DNA of 64,000 bases, taken from Denitratimonas tolerans (lineage in GTDB: Bacteria > Pseudomonadota > Gammaproteobacteria > Xanthomonadales > Xanthomonadaceae). Below the pieces are notes generated by a model. That model was given only the letters and a program-made list of their open reading frames with translations. It was not told where the DNA came from and did no database searches. The stretch lies in NCBI RefSeq assembly GCF_037203605.1, contig NZ_JBBDHC010000002.1:220888-284887 (forward strand). The letters are read 5' to 3'. This document shows, piece by piece, positions 63,924 to 64,000 of this stretch. Each line of letters opens with the position of its first letter. Position 1 is the stretch's first letter. Position numbers and translations under genes: made by a program.

Positions 63924-64000
63924 ACCAACTGAGCTACATCCACCACTGAATCCAATTGCGCTCCGAACCCATCCCTGGAGCGCCCGCCGTTCGGCATCCC
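63924..64000. repeat. Direct repeat copy 2, truncated tRNA-His 5' fragment (reaches window end)
   Basis: 77 bases identical to 63786-63862, offset 138. Only the first 21 tRNA bases are present; the bases on the 3' side (below 63924) diverge at once, so this copy is not a functional tRNA. The repeat may continue past the window. Confidence 0.9.

Noticed and set aside
63924..64000. A second tRNA-His gene
   Set aside because: Only the first 21 bases of the tRNA are present; anticodon and T arms are missing, so it is a fragment.

Overview
The window is a GC-rich gammaproteobacterial chromosome segment, most likely from the Lysobacterales (Xanthomonadales). Reasons: the suf gene order with an Rrf2 regulator, an exosortase-H-like gene, the lptD-surA-pdxA-ksgA-apaG-apaH block, an rmlBACD-manC block, a GDH-180 glutamate dehydrogenase, and heptameric GGGATTG/GGGATTC intergenic repeats of a kind common in that order. 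The genus is not resolved. Almost all of the window is housekeeping core genome; no prophage, insertion sequence, CRISPR array or secondary-metabolite cluster was seen.

Layout. 1-4650 (minus): Fe-S assembly operon sufR-sufB-sufC-sufD-sufS, with sufS cut by the window edge. 4824-11571 (plus): outer-membrane biogenesis and housekeeping (lptD, surA, pdxA, ksgA, apaG, apaH), ending at a terminator. 11693-13466 (minus): a porin with an FNR-type promoter, followed by an in-frame gene remnant. 13500-18346 (minus): VKOR-thioredoxin fusion, dgkA, rlmI, lgt, thyA, folA. 18531-21680: a receiver-like unknown protein, then (minus) exosortase H, an orphan OmpR-type regulator and pdxH. 21740-27031 (plus): aroK, aroB, a WGR protein, hemE, glnS and a Cys-rich lipoprotein. 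27053-32203: NUDIX (minus), amino-acid permease, NhaC antiporter, SDR and efpL. 32240-33970 (minus): pilB. 34223-39169: NAD-glutamate dehydrogenase. 39326-46752: ispB (minus), ssb, the rmlBACD and manC nucleotide-sugar genes, and a GDT1-type Mn exporter under a yybP-ykoY riboswitch. 46913-53554: secreted lysyl-endopeptidase-like protease, a DUF697 GTPase, a YceI/cytochrome b561 group and a DNA alkyltransferase. 53618-59625: amidohydrolase, a lipase with its foldase, an MFS exporter and an N-formylglutamate amidohydrolase. 59762-64000 (minus): tRNA-His, tRNA-Lys, tRNA-Leu, tig, clpP, clpX and tRNA-Val.

How the parts relate. The rml genes and manC supply dTDP-rhamnose and GDP-mannose for surface polysaccharide. 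LptD and SurA build the outer membrane. Tig, ClpP and ClpX form the usual folding and degradation block. Lipase and foldase are an exported enzyme with its dedicated chaperone.

The most interesting signals are regulatory or structural rather than new gene clusters. GGGATTG heptamer arrays sit inside the suf and thyA-folA operons and stay in frame, apparently adding a repeat-encoded N-terminus to DHFR. Several genes have a -10 box 6-7 nt before the start codon, which predicts leaderless mRNAs. The porin promoter has class II FNR geometry and is followed, past a single TGA, by an in-frame gene fragment. An exosortase H gene has no visible substrate in the window. The 5' part of tRNA-His is duplicated at the right edge.
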